NCBI GenBank assembly: GCA_013329925.1 | Contig: DUJK01000094.1 | Coordinates: 1 to 5,192, forward strand | DNA length: 5,192 nt | Reading direction: 5' to 3' | Origin: Candidatus Poseidoniaceae archaeon | Lineage (GTDB): Archaea; Thermoplasmatota; Poseidoniia; Poseidoniales; Poseidoniaceae | Shown: positions 1-5,192 of the stretch, piece by piece | Layout: each line of letters starts with the position of its first letter | How positions within the stretch are numbered: the stretch's first letter is position 1 | Position numbers and translations under genes: made by a program | The notes under the pieces: generated by a model | What the model was told of the DNA's origin: nothing | The model's database searches: none | What the model saw: the letters and a program-made list of their open reading frames with translations, nothing else

Positions 1-10
1 TACTGATTTG

Positions 11-92
11 TTTCAAAGGGTAGGCACTGAAAAGACCCATTGCGGGCCCTTTGATTTGTCACAACCTAAGCAATGGGTATTCGGATAACCCC
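11..92 (+). repeat. 82-bp paired intergenic element, copy 1
   Basis: This stretch aligns without gaps to 4546-4627, with 56 of 82 positions identical by hand count. Four identical blocks carry most of the match: TTTCAAAGGGTAG (11-23), GACCCA (34-39), CCCTTTG (47-53) and TTCGGATAACCCC (80-92). CAAAGGG at 14-20 and CCCTTTG at 47-53 form a 7-bp inverted repeat with a 26-bp spacer. In this copy ACCCATTGC (35-43) is also a perfect 9-bp complement of GCAATGGGT (70-78). As RNA, the two pairings together would make a pseudoknot-like fold. The element ends 67 bp before the chosen start of the RCC1-repeat gene, and an AT-rich TATA-like stretch (96-103) follows within a few bases. It may be an operator/promoter, a structured RNA or a dispersed repeat; the sequence does not decide. 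I did not recognise it as a known family. Confidence 0.75.
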
Positions 93-109
93 ATGTAAAC
101 TATCCGAAT
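79..109. repeat. 9-bp inverted repeat at the end of element copy 1
   Basis: ATTCGGATA (79-87) is the exact reverse complement of TATCCGAAT (101-109), with a 13-base loop. The left arm lies in the conserved end block of the 82-bp element. The right arm lies outside the element and has no counterpart after copy 2, so this dyad is specific to the RCC1 gene side. It spans the TATA-like stretch at 96-103, so it could be a regulator site or an mRNA/DNA hairpin. Function is inferred only from position. Confidence 0.55.
96..103 (+). promoter_or_regulatory. Possible TATA box downstream of element copy 1
   Basis: TAAACTAT starts four bases after the end of the 82-bp element. AATATA sits at the same offset after copy 2. 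If used, transcription would begin near 125 and leave a leader of about 30-35 nt before the RCC1 gene. The match to an archaeal TATA box is weak and there is a competing candidate at 130-137. Confidence 0.3.
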
Positions 110-129
110 TCGATTATTTGGGGGAATGG

Positions 130-148
130 TTTAATTTGATTTTTAAAT
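130..148 (+). promoter_or_regulatory. AT-rich region with alternative TATA box for the RCC1 gene
   Basis: TTTAATTT (130-137) lies about 26 bp before the start codon at 160, the spacing expected for a leaderless archaeal transcript, and is followed by TTTTTAAAT at 140-148. No Shine-Dalgarno-like sequence precedes the start, which fits leaderless translation. The region is generally AT-rich, so the exact box is uncertain. Confidence 0.35.
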
Positions 149-159
149 TTGCAATGTTC

Positions 160-1602
160 ATGAAATCAAAAACTTTGTTCATTGTTATGCTTTTTGTTTT
201 TGCACCTATGTCTGGCTGTTTATCTTCAGCAGAAGAAGATTCTACTAAGGCAGATAGTATTGTTAATGGCTCAAATTCACTTATCAAAATGACTGATGAA
301 TCCCCCGGTGAGAATTGTGCTTATGGTGGAGTTAAAATTGAGACAGGTATTGATTTGGATGGCAATGAAAAATTAGGTGAAATTGAAGTTGACAACACGG
401 CATACGTTTGTAACGGAGAGCCTGGTGATAATGGAGTTTGTAACCCTGAAGATTGTTGCATTGTGGACTGTGGAAACCAAACCTCGTCGGTTGACCAACT
501 AACTGGCGGTGGTTGGCATACATGCATGCTAAGAGAAGATGGAACTGTAATGTGTTGGGGCAACAATTACTACGGACAAATCGGCTTAGGATACAGAAAC
601 GCATCTGGGGGTGTCAATCCTACAGATGTGACGTTGTATGGAGGGCATACAGCAACCCAACTTTCTGCCGGTGGATTTCACAATTGCGCCATATTAGATG
701 ACGGAAGCGTGGCTTGTTGGGGATACAATCAAGATGGGACTCTTGGGGATGGCACTTACAGTGATCGATATGTGCCTGTGCCTATGCTTGGATTTGGCCC
801 AGGTGTAAATGCAGAATTGTTGTCTTCAGGCTACTATCACACGTGTGCGCTTCTTTCAGACCAATCGATTTCTTGTTGGGGAAGTAATGAATACGGTCAA
901 ATTGGCAATGGGGAAATCGACGGAACCCAGGGAATATCAACTCCATATTCTGTTCCAGAATTCGGTTCTGGAAGTAATGCATCCCTTATTAGAGCTGGAG
1001 GTCACACTACATGCGTTGTTACAAGTGATGGTGAACTATTCTGCTGGGGATACAAAGCATTGAAAGGCGTAACAAACAGCAATAGCTACATTTCAATACC
1101 TACTCATATACCACATCAAGGAACAAATGTCACAGATGTTTCTGTTGGCGGATATCATACATGTTCATTGCTTGAAAACGGTTCAGTAATGTGTTGGGGA
1201 AGGAATGATTTTGGACAGCGTGGACTTGGTTATACTCAATCTGCAACCGATCCATTTACTGAACGCGAAGTCATCGATTTTGGTAACAATAGAACTGCTC
1301 TACAAGTATCTGCAGGTACACACCATTCTTGTGCAATTTTAGAGGATTGGGAGATTGTTTGTTGGGGCAACAATACCTATGGGCAATTGGGCAATACGCC
1401 TTCGAACCATGAATCTACACCTGTCACTGTTTCTGGCTTAGAGGGGATTGCAAAGCCTGAGAATTTGTTCCTAGGTAATTTCCATACGTGTGTTGTTTTT
1501 GAAGATAAATCTGTTTCGTGTTGGGGAAGGAATGTCAATGGACAAGTTGGAGATTATACAACCGATGATTCTTCAGAACCAATCTTCCTCGATCTGGATT
1601 AA
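160..1602 (+). CDS. Secreted lipoprotein with DUF7151-like module and seven RCC1-type repeats
   Basis: Predicted 480-residue cell-surface lipoprotein. The first 20 residues are a short signal peptide (MKSK, hydrophobic core, lipobox MSGC) with the lipidated cysteine at position 20. Residues about 40-86 resemble the DUF7151 module (LIKMTDESPGENC, a Gly/Asp-rich middle, then YVCNG). A Cys-rich linker with Cys 94, 99, 100 and 104 follows. From about residue 115 to the end there are seven RCC1-type repeats, each with a pattern like G-x-x-H-T-C-x9-C-W-G-x-N-x-x-G-Q-x-G. The Cys pairs are 122/132, 176/186, 229/239, 285/295, 335/345, 391/401 and 444/454. Seven repeats suit a closed seven-bladed beta-propeller, and the paired cysteines suggest a disulfide in every blade, as expected outside the cell. 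Such propellers usually bind partners; no enzyme motif is visible and the ligand is unknown. The frame is open back to an ATG at 73, but that extension precedes the signal peptide and runs into the 82-bp element, so 160 is preferred; 154 (two residues more) is equally possible. Confidence 0.88.
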   Translation: MKSKTLFIVMLFVFAPMSGCLSSAEEDSTKADSIVNGSNSLIKMTDESPGENCAYGGVKIETGIDLDGNEKLGEIEVDNTAYVCNGEPGDNGVCNPEDCCIVDCGNQTSSVDQLTGGGWHTCMLREDGTVMCWGNNYYGQIGLGYRNASGGVNPTDVTLYGGHTATQLSAGGFHNCAILDDGSVACWGYNQDGTLGDGTYSDRYVPVPMLGFGPGVNAELLSSGYYHTCALLSDQSISCWGSNEYGQIGNGEIDGTQGISTPYSVPEFGSGSNASLIRAGGHTTCVVTSDGELFCWGYKALKGVTNSNSYISIPTHIPHQGTNVTDVSVGGYHTCSLLENGSVMCWGRNDFGQRGLGYTQSATDPFTEREVIDFGNNRTALQVSAGTHHSCAILEDWEIVCWGNNTYGQLGNTPSNHESTPVTVSGLEGIAKPENLFLGNFHTCVVFEDKSVSCWGRNVNGQVGDYTTDDSSEPIFLDLD

Positions 1603-1681
1603 TCGTGTATTTTGGAAAAATATCGCAAAGGGCACCCATCCAAACCATTTCCAACTTATTCAAATTGATTTGTTGATGGTT
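1603..1681. other. Gap between convergent genes, possible termination region
   Basis: This 79-bp spacer separates the stop codons of the RCC1 gene and the M9 gene. It has a TTTT run on the plus strand at 1610-1613 and a TTTTT run on the minus strand at 1620-1616. Archaeal termination often uses such T-runs, so each gene has a candidate here. A weak CCATC/GATGG dyad (1636-1640 and 1675-1679) has a long loop and is unlikely to matter. No gene is seen. Confidence 0.3.
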
Positions 1682-4492
1682 CTAAATGATAAAACTGCAT
1701 TGTAAAAAAGCAGATGCATAGCGTACCCCTTCATTGTCAATTTCATTGTACTCTAAAGACTCATCATTAATGGAACAAGTATACTGTGCATAAACAACTG
1801 GATTTGCTGCATGAATTTGGTTTCCTATTTCTCTAGCATACATCTCTAGGCTTTCAAATAAAATGTCATTGTCAGTTCCAGCTTCAAACCAATCGGAAAA
1901 TATTTTGATTTTACAAGTGTAGACATTTTCTGTATCCGATGGATTGCTCATACAATCTATCGAATCATTTGCTCTAGTTCTGCTGGCATCTAGTTCAAGA
2001 TTAGCCAAAATACCATTTGAGCCGTATTGTGCAATCTTTACTGGCACTTCACAGTGAAAAGAAGTCGAATGATTATATCTCTCTCTGATTGTATCTTCAA
2101 CGAGTATTCTATCGAACCAGCAAACCATTCCTTCTGAATACCTAGTATTGATATCTTGCATGAGTAAATTCAATGTTCGATCAAATGTAAACCACGTGTT
2201 CTCTGTAGTATCATCTACTGTGTTATTTACATAAAGAGCCCCGATACATCTATGCCTAGTCAAGAGAGTTCTAGTACCCGTGTTACACACTACTGTATAT
2301 CCTAATTCATTACTGGAGTTTATGTCATTTGAGATATATTCAGGATCTAGAATCTCTAGATTTTCGTCCGAGATGAAACTTGGCATTGGATTTGTATAAG
2401 TGTTGAGTTGTGTAAGCAATCCATCGATATGAGATTGATAACCATCTACAAATGAATTATCATTGGCTAAAGACTCAACTATCTGGTCAAAGCATACAAT
2501 ATCATCTAAATCAACGCATTCAATTAAGTTCCTAAGTTGATAATTATAGTCATGATACATGTAATCAATTAGAACAGCAGAGTATCGATAAAATTTGAAA
2601 CCGGTTCCATAAGATGATTCGAAAATTTCCCCTACAGACATTCGATTTGAGCCATCATCCTGAATCCGATCAATGATAGTCTCTCTTGGAGCTATTCCAT
2701 TTTCACTACTGCTTCCCACTAGAAACTCAGCTAAACCTTCGTTGAACCATGTAAGTCTATCATCATCATAGAAATCATTCTCGCCCCACATTTCCTCAAT
2801 CAAATATCTTCCGTCAAGATAATGGACATATTCATGACGAACTAATTCGTCAAGCGTGTAAATACTCTCCAAAGGGGTTCTTTGGTAAGTAAAAATTTGA
2901 CCCCATTGTTCAATATAAATTCCGCCATTGCTTGTCCCAAGTCCATATAAAAATGGCTGCCATGTTTGATAGTCTTGCTTACTTCCATAAATCATAAATG
3001 TCAATTTACTATTTGGATCATCATCAACCGGTAAGGATGTTTCCGTCAATCGGAAGTATTGCGCCTGTACTTCCTTGATGGAATAATATAACGGAATTAC
3101 TTCATTTGCATCTAATGGAGTTCTGATAATTATGTTTCCATCATCAAAAGAATAGTCGTTTGAAAATAATTGATTTTCTAATTCAGTTATCGCTTCATCT
3201 AATGTTAAATCGTTAATTTCGTTAACACATCTGCCCTCGTGAGGAACTGTGTAAAAAGTTTCATGGGTGTTTAATGCCCACAAATATGGTATTGAAACAT
3301 CATTCTCCGAATAATGAAAGTTTTCTGCTTCAATGAGATATTCACAAGCTAAGTCATACATATCGTTTACAGAAGTCCAATAATAATTTTCGGAGTAGGG
3401 GGGCGTTGTATATGCAAATCTGCCAAATGACCAGACGGCATTGCTTACGATGACTTCAGCACCATTTGTAATCTCCAGGTTGACACTAATTTCTCGAATC
3501 TCTTCCAAGAGATCAAAAATCTCCAGATGGGCATTTACTTCTGTGTAGTGAGCGCTTCTTTGTATGCTTACCAATACTGTTTTGAGAGTTCTCTGTGTGT
3601 AACTTGGAAATCCGTACTGATTAATTTCGTAAAATGAAGATTCTGTAGGAAAAATTTCCATGATTTCAACATAAAGAGATAACAAAAGTGATTGGGCATC
3701 TACTGTATCAGCCATCCCAATCAATTGGTTGAGAATTTTTCTCGACTCTTCACCAGGATTTAGAATATATGGCGACACCTTTAGTGCATCAATCGCATCA
3801 AAAACAACATCAGTTGTATCTTGTTCAAATTCCTCTATTTGTCCATACCATTCGTGATAGTATGCCTCATGAATAAAGAACATCAATTGGAACACGCCTT
3901 CGGAATTATCTCCGTCATAAAGAGGTGCAATTTCAGAAATTACATTCGATATAAAAACAATATTTTCATCGGTGAAGACTGAAATTACATTTGAATCCAA
4001 TGGAATCACAACAGATTGATACAAGCAACCATGTGTGTGGGAAATGAGATAGTCGACTAAAACTTGCTCTGAAAGGCCGATTAGGTCATCAGAAGTGCAT
4101 TCATTTTGTGTTTGAGCATGGGATCGCCCAGATGTTTCAGACATAATTTTATCATCTGAATAATAGTAATTTGGGGAATAATTTATTTCCGGGATCTCAG
4201 ATTCATTGCTGTGTGAATGACCATCATGATGGTGATTATATTGACTGTCATAATCATTAGACTCAAATTCGGCTAATAATTTGGATGAGATCATTGGCTC
4301 TATACCTTGACCTACAGAGAAATCTATGTCGCATTCAGGGTTGGTTTCTACGTCCCCATAACATTCCACATCATTTATTTCTATTTTTTCAGTTTTTTCA
4401 CTCATATCATCATTATCTGTTGAGCCAATGCAACCCGAAAGAGACGACAGTAAGAAAATTGAAACAATAAACATGGGTTTAATTTTGTACAT
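1682..4492 (-). CDS. Peptidase M9 (collagenase family) zinc metalloprotease, surface lipoprotein
   Basis: Predicted 936-residue secreted zinc endopeptidase related to clostridial and Vibrio collagenases, anchored by lipid. The signal peptide ends in LSGC with the lipidated Cys at 21. A His-rich stretch (residues 84-95, NHHHDGHSHS) follows in a low-complexity linker. Residues about 131-420 look like the M9 N-terminal activator domain (Cys 132 and 156 around a DLIGLSEQVLVDYL segment). The catalytic part is about 460-700: NGGIYIE at 522-528, HEYVHYLDGRY from 553 (zinc ligands His553 and His557, catalytic Glu554), and RLTWFNEGLAEF at 579-590 with the third ligand Glu585. The spacing of 32 residues from the first His to this Glu equals that in Clostridium ColG (His523 to Glu555). 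Residues about 731-936 are an unrecognised Cys-paired domain in place of the PKD and PPC domains common in bacterial collagenases. Sixteen cysteines follow the lipobox, which suits disulfides. The frame is open to 4642, but the lipoprotein signal and TATA box fix the start at 4492. True substrate (collagen or other protein) is unknown. Confidence 0.92.
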   Translation of the reverse strand: MYKIKPMFIVSIFLLSSLSGCIGSTDNDDMSEKTEKIEINDVECYGDVETNPECDIDFSVGQGIEPMISSKLLAEFESNDYDSQYNHHHDGHSHSNESEIPEINYSPNYYYSDDKIMSETSGRSHAQTQNECTSDDLIGLSEQVLVDYLISHTHGCLYQSVVIPLDSNVISVFTDENIVFISNVISEIAPLYDGDNSEGVFQLMFFIHEAYYHEWYGQIEEFEQDTTDVVFDAIDALKVSPYILNPGEESRKILNQLIGMADTVDAQSLLLSLYVEIMEIFPTESSFYEINQYGFPSYTQRTLKTVLVSIQRSAHYTEVNAHLEIFDLLEEIREISVNLEITNGAEVIVSNAVWSFGRFAYTTPPYSENYYWTSVNDMYDLACEYLIEAENFHYSENDVSIPYLWALNTHETFYTVPHEGRCVNEINDLTLDEAITELENQLFSNDYSFDDGNIIIRTPLDANEVIPLYYSIKEVQAQYFRLTETSLPVDDDPNSKLTFMIYGSKQDYQTWQPFLYGLGTSNGGIYIEQWGQIFTYQRTPLESIYTLDELVRHEYVHYLDGRYLIEEMWGENDFYDDDRLTWFNEGLAEFLVGSSSENGIAPRETIIDRIQDDGSNRMSVGEIFESSYGTGFKFYRYSAVLIDYMYHDYNYQLRNLIECVDLDDIVCFDQIVESLANDNSFVDGYQSHIDGLLTQLNTYTNPMPSFISDENLEILDPEYISNDINSSNELGYTVVCNTGTRTLLTRHRCIGALYVNNTVDDTTENTWFTFDRTLNLLMQDINTRYSEGMVCWFDRILVEDTIRERYNHSTSFHCEVPVKIAQYGSNGILANLELDASRTRANDSIDCMSNPSDTENVYTCKIKIFSDWFEAGTDNDILFESLEMYAREIGNQIHAANPVVYAQYTCSINDESLEYNEIDNEGVRYASAFLQCSFII

Positions 4493-4510
4493 GATGTTTT
4501 CAAAAAGTAT

Positions 4511-4520
4511 TGATATATCA
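4511..4520 (-). promoter_or_regulatory. Palindromic TATA box of the M9 protease gene
   Basis: TGATATATCA is a perfect 10-bp palindrome centred about 24 bp before the start codon at 4492. On the minus strand it is preceded by GGGGGTCCTTTGA, a possible recognition or operator sequence. The spacing and lack of a Shine-Dalgarno sequence point to a leaderless archaeal transcript. Because it is symmetrical it could also be a regulator site. Confidence 0.55.
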
Positions 4521-4545
4521 AAGGACCCCCTCTGATTATGTGTCG

Positions 4546-4627
4546 TTTCAAAGGGTAGCGTCTGTATCGACCCACTGAATCCCCTTTGTATCGTAAAATA
4601 AAATGTTAAGGGGTTTCGGATAACCCC
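4546..4627 (+). repeat. 82-bp paired intergenic element, copy 2
   Basis: Ungapped partner of 11-92, same strand and length. The identical blocks are at 4546-4558, 4569-4574, 4582-4588 and 4615-4627. The CAAAGGG/CCCTTTG inverted repeat (4549-4555 and 4582-4588) has the same 26-bp spacer. The 9-bp pairing of copy 1 is not kept; instead AAGGGGTT pairs with AACCCCTT at the right end. It lies between the M9 gene (53 bp away, minus) and the membrane-protein gene (65 bp away, plus). Its distance and orientation to the plus-strand gene match copy 1, so a role for plus-strand transcription is the simpler reading, though it could serve both genes. TCAAAGG also occurs 30 bp to the left (4518-4524), next to the M9 TATA box. 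Confidence 0.75.
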
Positions 4628-4631
4628 TTGA
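4606..4631 (+). other. Hairpin at the right end of element copy 2
   Basis: AAGGGGTT (4608-4615) pairs perfectly with AACCCCTT (4622-4629) around the 6-base loop TCGGAT; one G-T and one A-T pair can extend it. No T-run follows, so it does not look like an intrinsic terminator. Copy 1 keeps the loop and right arm but has only a weaker left arm (GGGT with ACCC). Confidence 0.5.
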
Positions 4632-4636
4632 ATATA
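4631..4636 (+). promoter_or_regulatory. TATA-like box for the membrane-protein gene
   Basis: AATATA begins four bases after the end of element copy 2. Initiation about 25 bp downstream would fall near 4660, leaving a leader of about 30 nt before the start codon at 4693. The conserved CCCC end block would then lie where upstream promoter factors bind. Confidence 0.4.
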
Positions 4637-4681
4637 GAACACAGCGCTTACTAGATGGATGAATCAATAAAGTAAGGCTTT

Positions 4682-4685
4682 GAGG
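4682..4685 (+). promoter_or_regulatory. Weak ribosome binding site of the membrane-protein gene
   Basis: GAGG lies 7 bases before the ATG at 4693 and fits the archaeal 16S rRNA 3' end. It is inside a short direct repeat, AGGCTT-TG-AGGCTT. It supports the 4693 start modestly; the other two genes show no such site. Confidence 0.35.
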
Positions 4686-4692
4686 CTTAGCT

Positions 4693-5181
4693 ATGAAGGA
4701 GGAGGATACTGATGGTTCAACCACCGTCATTTCTATCATTGATACTTTGTGCCAAGGGCTCTTGGTCATTTCATTTTTTATATTTTTAATGGCACAAACT
4801 AATGATGGTTATGGAATTCCGATAATATCCAGTTTTTTGATATATTTAACATTGGCAGTATACAGACTGGTTTGCCAATTTAATTTAGGTGTAATGTCCG
4901 GCATAAATGCCTCGGTAATCTCAGTTTTTGTACTTTCATTGCTTTTTTGGACTGTGACGGACGGTAATGTCTTTGGAGATGATACTTTTATTGTCATCGT
5001 TCTGATATTTATTGTGCCGTTAGCATTTCTTGCTACTTTACAGGAGAAGTTCAAAGATTCGCCAGGGTGGAAAAAATTTGTAGTTGGTTCATTTTGCTCT
5101 TTGCCATTTTCTTTACTATCTGTAGTAGTCTCTTTAGCAATCGTGACTGGTTTTATTGATGGCAACTTGGATAACTTTTGA
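4693..5181 (+). CDS. Hypothetical multi-pass membrane protein
   Basis: This 162-residue protein is not one I recognise. The first 12 residues are acidic and polar (MKEEDTDGST), with no cleavable signal. Five hydrophobic segments can be seen, at about 15-34, 41-61, 70-89, 97-116 and 129-154, joined by short loops. The only sizeable charged loop is at about 117-129 (QEKFKDSPGWKK), and the tail is short and acidic. There is no clear catalytic or ligand motif; two cysteines (20 and 61) lie in or next to membrane segments and a third (135) in the last one. It is divergent from the M9 gene and has its own TATA-like box and weak GAGG site. The 82-bp element copy 2 lies 65 bp upstream. A role in membrane transport, or as a partner of a neighbour beyond the window, cannot be judged. 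The coding call rests on the long clean frame and strongly patterned hydrophobicity. Confidence 0.75.
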   Translation: MKEEDTDGSTTVISIIDTLCQGLLVISFFIFLMAQTNDGYGIPIISSFLIYLTLAVYRLVCQFNLGVMSGINASVISVFVLSLLFWTVTDGNVFGDDTFIVIVLIFIVPLAFLATLQEKFKDSPGWKKFVVGSFCSLPFSLLSVVVSLAIVTGFIDGNLDNF

Positions 5182-5192
5182 TTTGATGAGTA

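Noticed and set aside
73..159. Extension of the RCC1 lipoprotein frame to an ATG at 73
   Set aside because: It would put 29 residues before a complete lipoprotein signal peptide and begin inside the 82-bp element, so it is probably just open by chance.
809..1063. Open frames in other phases within the RCC1 gene
   Set aside because: They are shadows of the repeated coding sequence; their products show no domain pattern.
1626..1632. A third CAAAGGG between the convergent genes
   Set aside because: Only the 7-mer and a nearby ACCCAT fit; the other element blocks are missing. Another CAAAGGG inside the M9 gene (2870-2876) shows the word occurs by chance.
4546..4627. tRNA or box C/D RNA as identity of the 82-bp element
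   Set aside because: The length suits a tRNA, but there is no acceptor stem, no T-arm GTTCRA sequence and no matching cloverleaf. CTGA occurs in both copies but at different positions, and no C box is present.
4493..4642. Extension of the M9 protease frame to an ATG at 4642
   Set aside because: It adds 50 residues ahead of a complete signal peptide and lipobox and crosses both the TATA box and element copy 2.
4548..4769. 73-codon open frame on the minus strand
   Set aside because: It crosses the element and the start of the membrane-protein gene and has no recognisable features.
4712..4789. GGAGG inside the membrane-protein gene serving an ATG at 4712
   Set aside because: The out-of-frame reading gives only 25 residues; the GGAGGAGG comes from Glu codons of the real gene.
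4809..5165. 118-codon open frame on the minus strand
   Set aside because: It lies antisense and wholly inside the membrane-protein gene, and its product is polar and unpatterned with no promoter seen.

Overview
This AT-rich window carries three complete protein genes and two related intergenic elements. It most likely comes from a planktonic marine archaeon of the Euryarchaeota Marine Group II/III type (Poseidoniales and relatives). The reasons are indirect: two secreted lipoproteins with short signal peptides ending in MSGC or LSGC, TATA-like boxes about 25 bp from start codons, little or no Shine-Dalgarno sequence, and an RCC1 plus DUF7151-like domain combination that I associate with such genomes. 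A bacterial origin cannot be excluded from the sequence alone.

Layout: (1) 1-159 is a leader region with copy 1 of an 82-bp element, an inverted repeat and TATA-like sequences. (2) 160-1602 (+) encodes a lipoprotein with a DUF7151-like module and seven RCC1-type repeats, each with a C-x9-CWG cysteine pair. (3) 1603-1681 is a short gap between convergent genes. (4) 1682-4492 (-) encodes a large lipoprotein of the M9 collagenase family with an intact zinc site (HEYVH plus a Glu 32 residues after the first His). (5) 4493-4692 is a divergent intergenic region with a palindromic TATA box for the M9 gene, copy 2 of the 82-bp element, and a promoter for the last gene. (6) 4693-5181 (+) encodes an unrecognised protein with about five membrane segments.

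The main unexplained signal is the element pair at 11-92 and 4546-4627. Both copies are 82 bp, on the same strand, and align without a gap at 56/82 identical positions. Identity is concentrated in four blocks that include an inverted repeat (CAAAGGG / CCCTTTG, 26-bp spacer) and a shared 13-bp end (TTCGGATAACCCC). Each copy ends about 65 bp before a plus-strand start codon and a few bases before an AT-rich TATA-like stretch. It could be a shared promoter/operator, a structured RNA, or a dispersed repeat.

The first two genes look like cell-surface functions: a protease that degrades collagen-like or other protein, and a beta-propeller that may bind a partner or substrate. They are convergent, so they are not an operon. 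The elements bracket them as direct repeats, so joint regulation or joint transfer are both possible but unproven.
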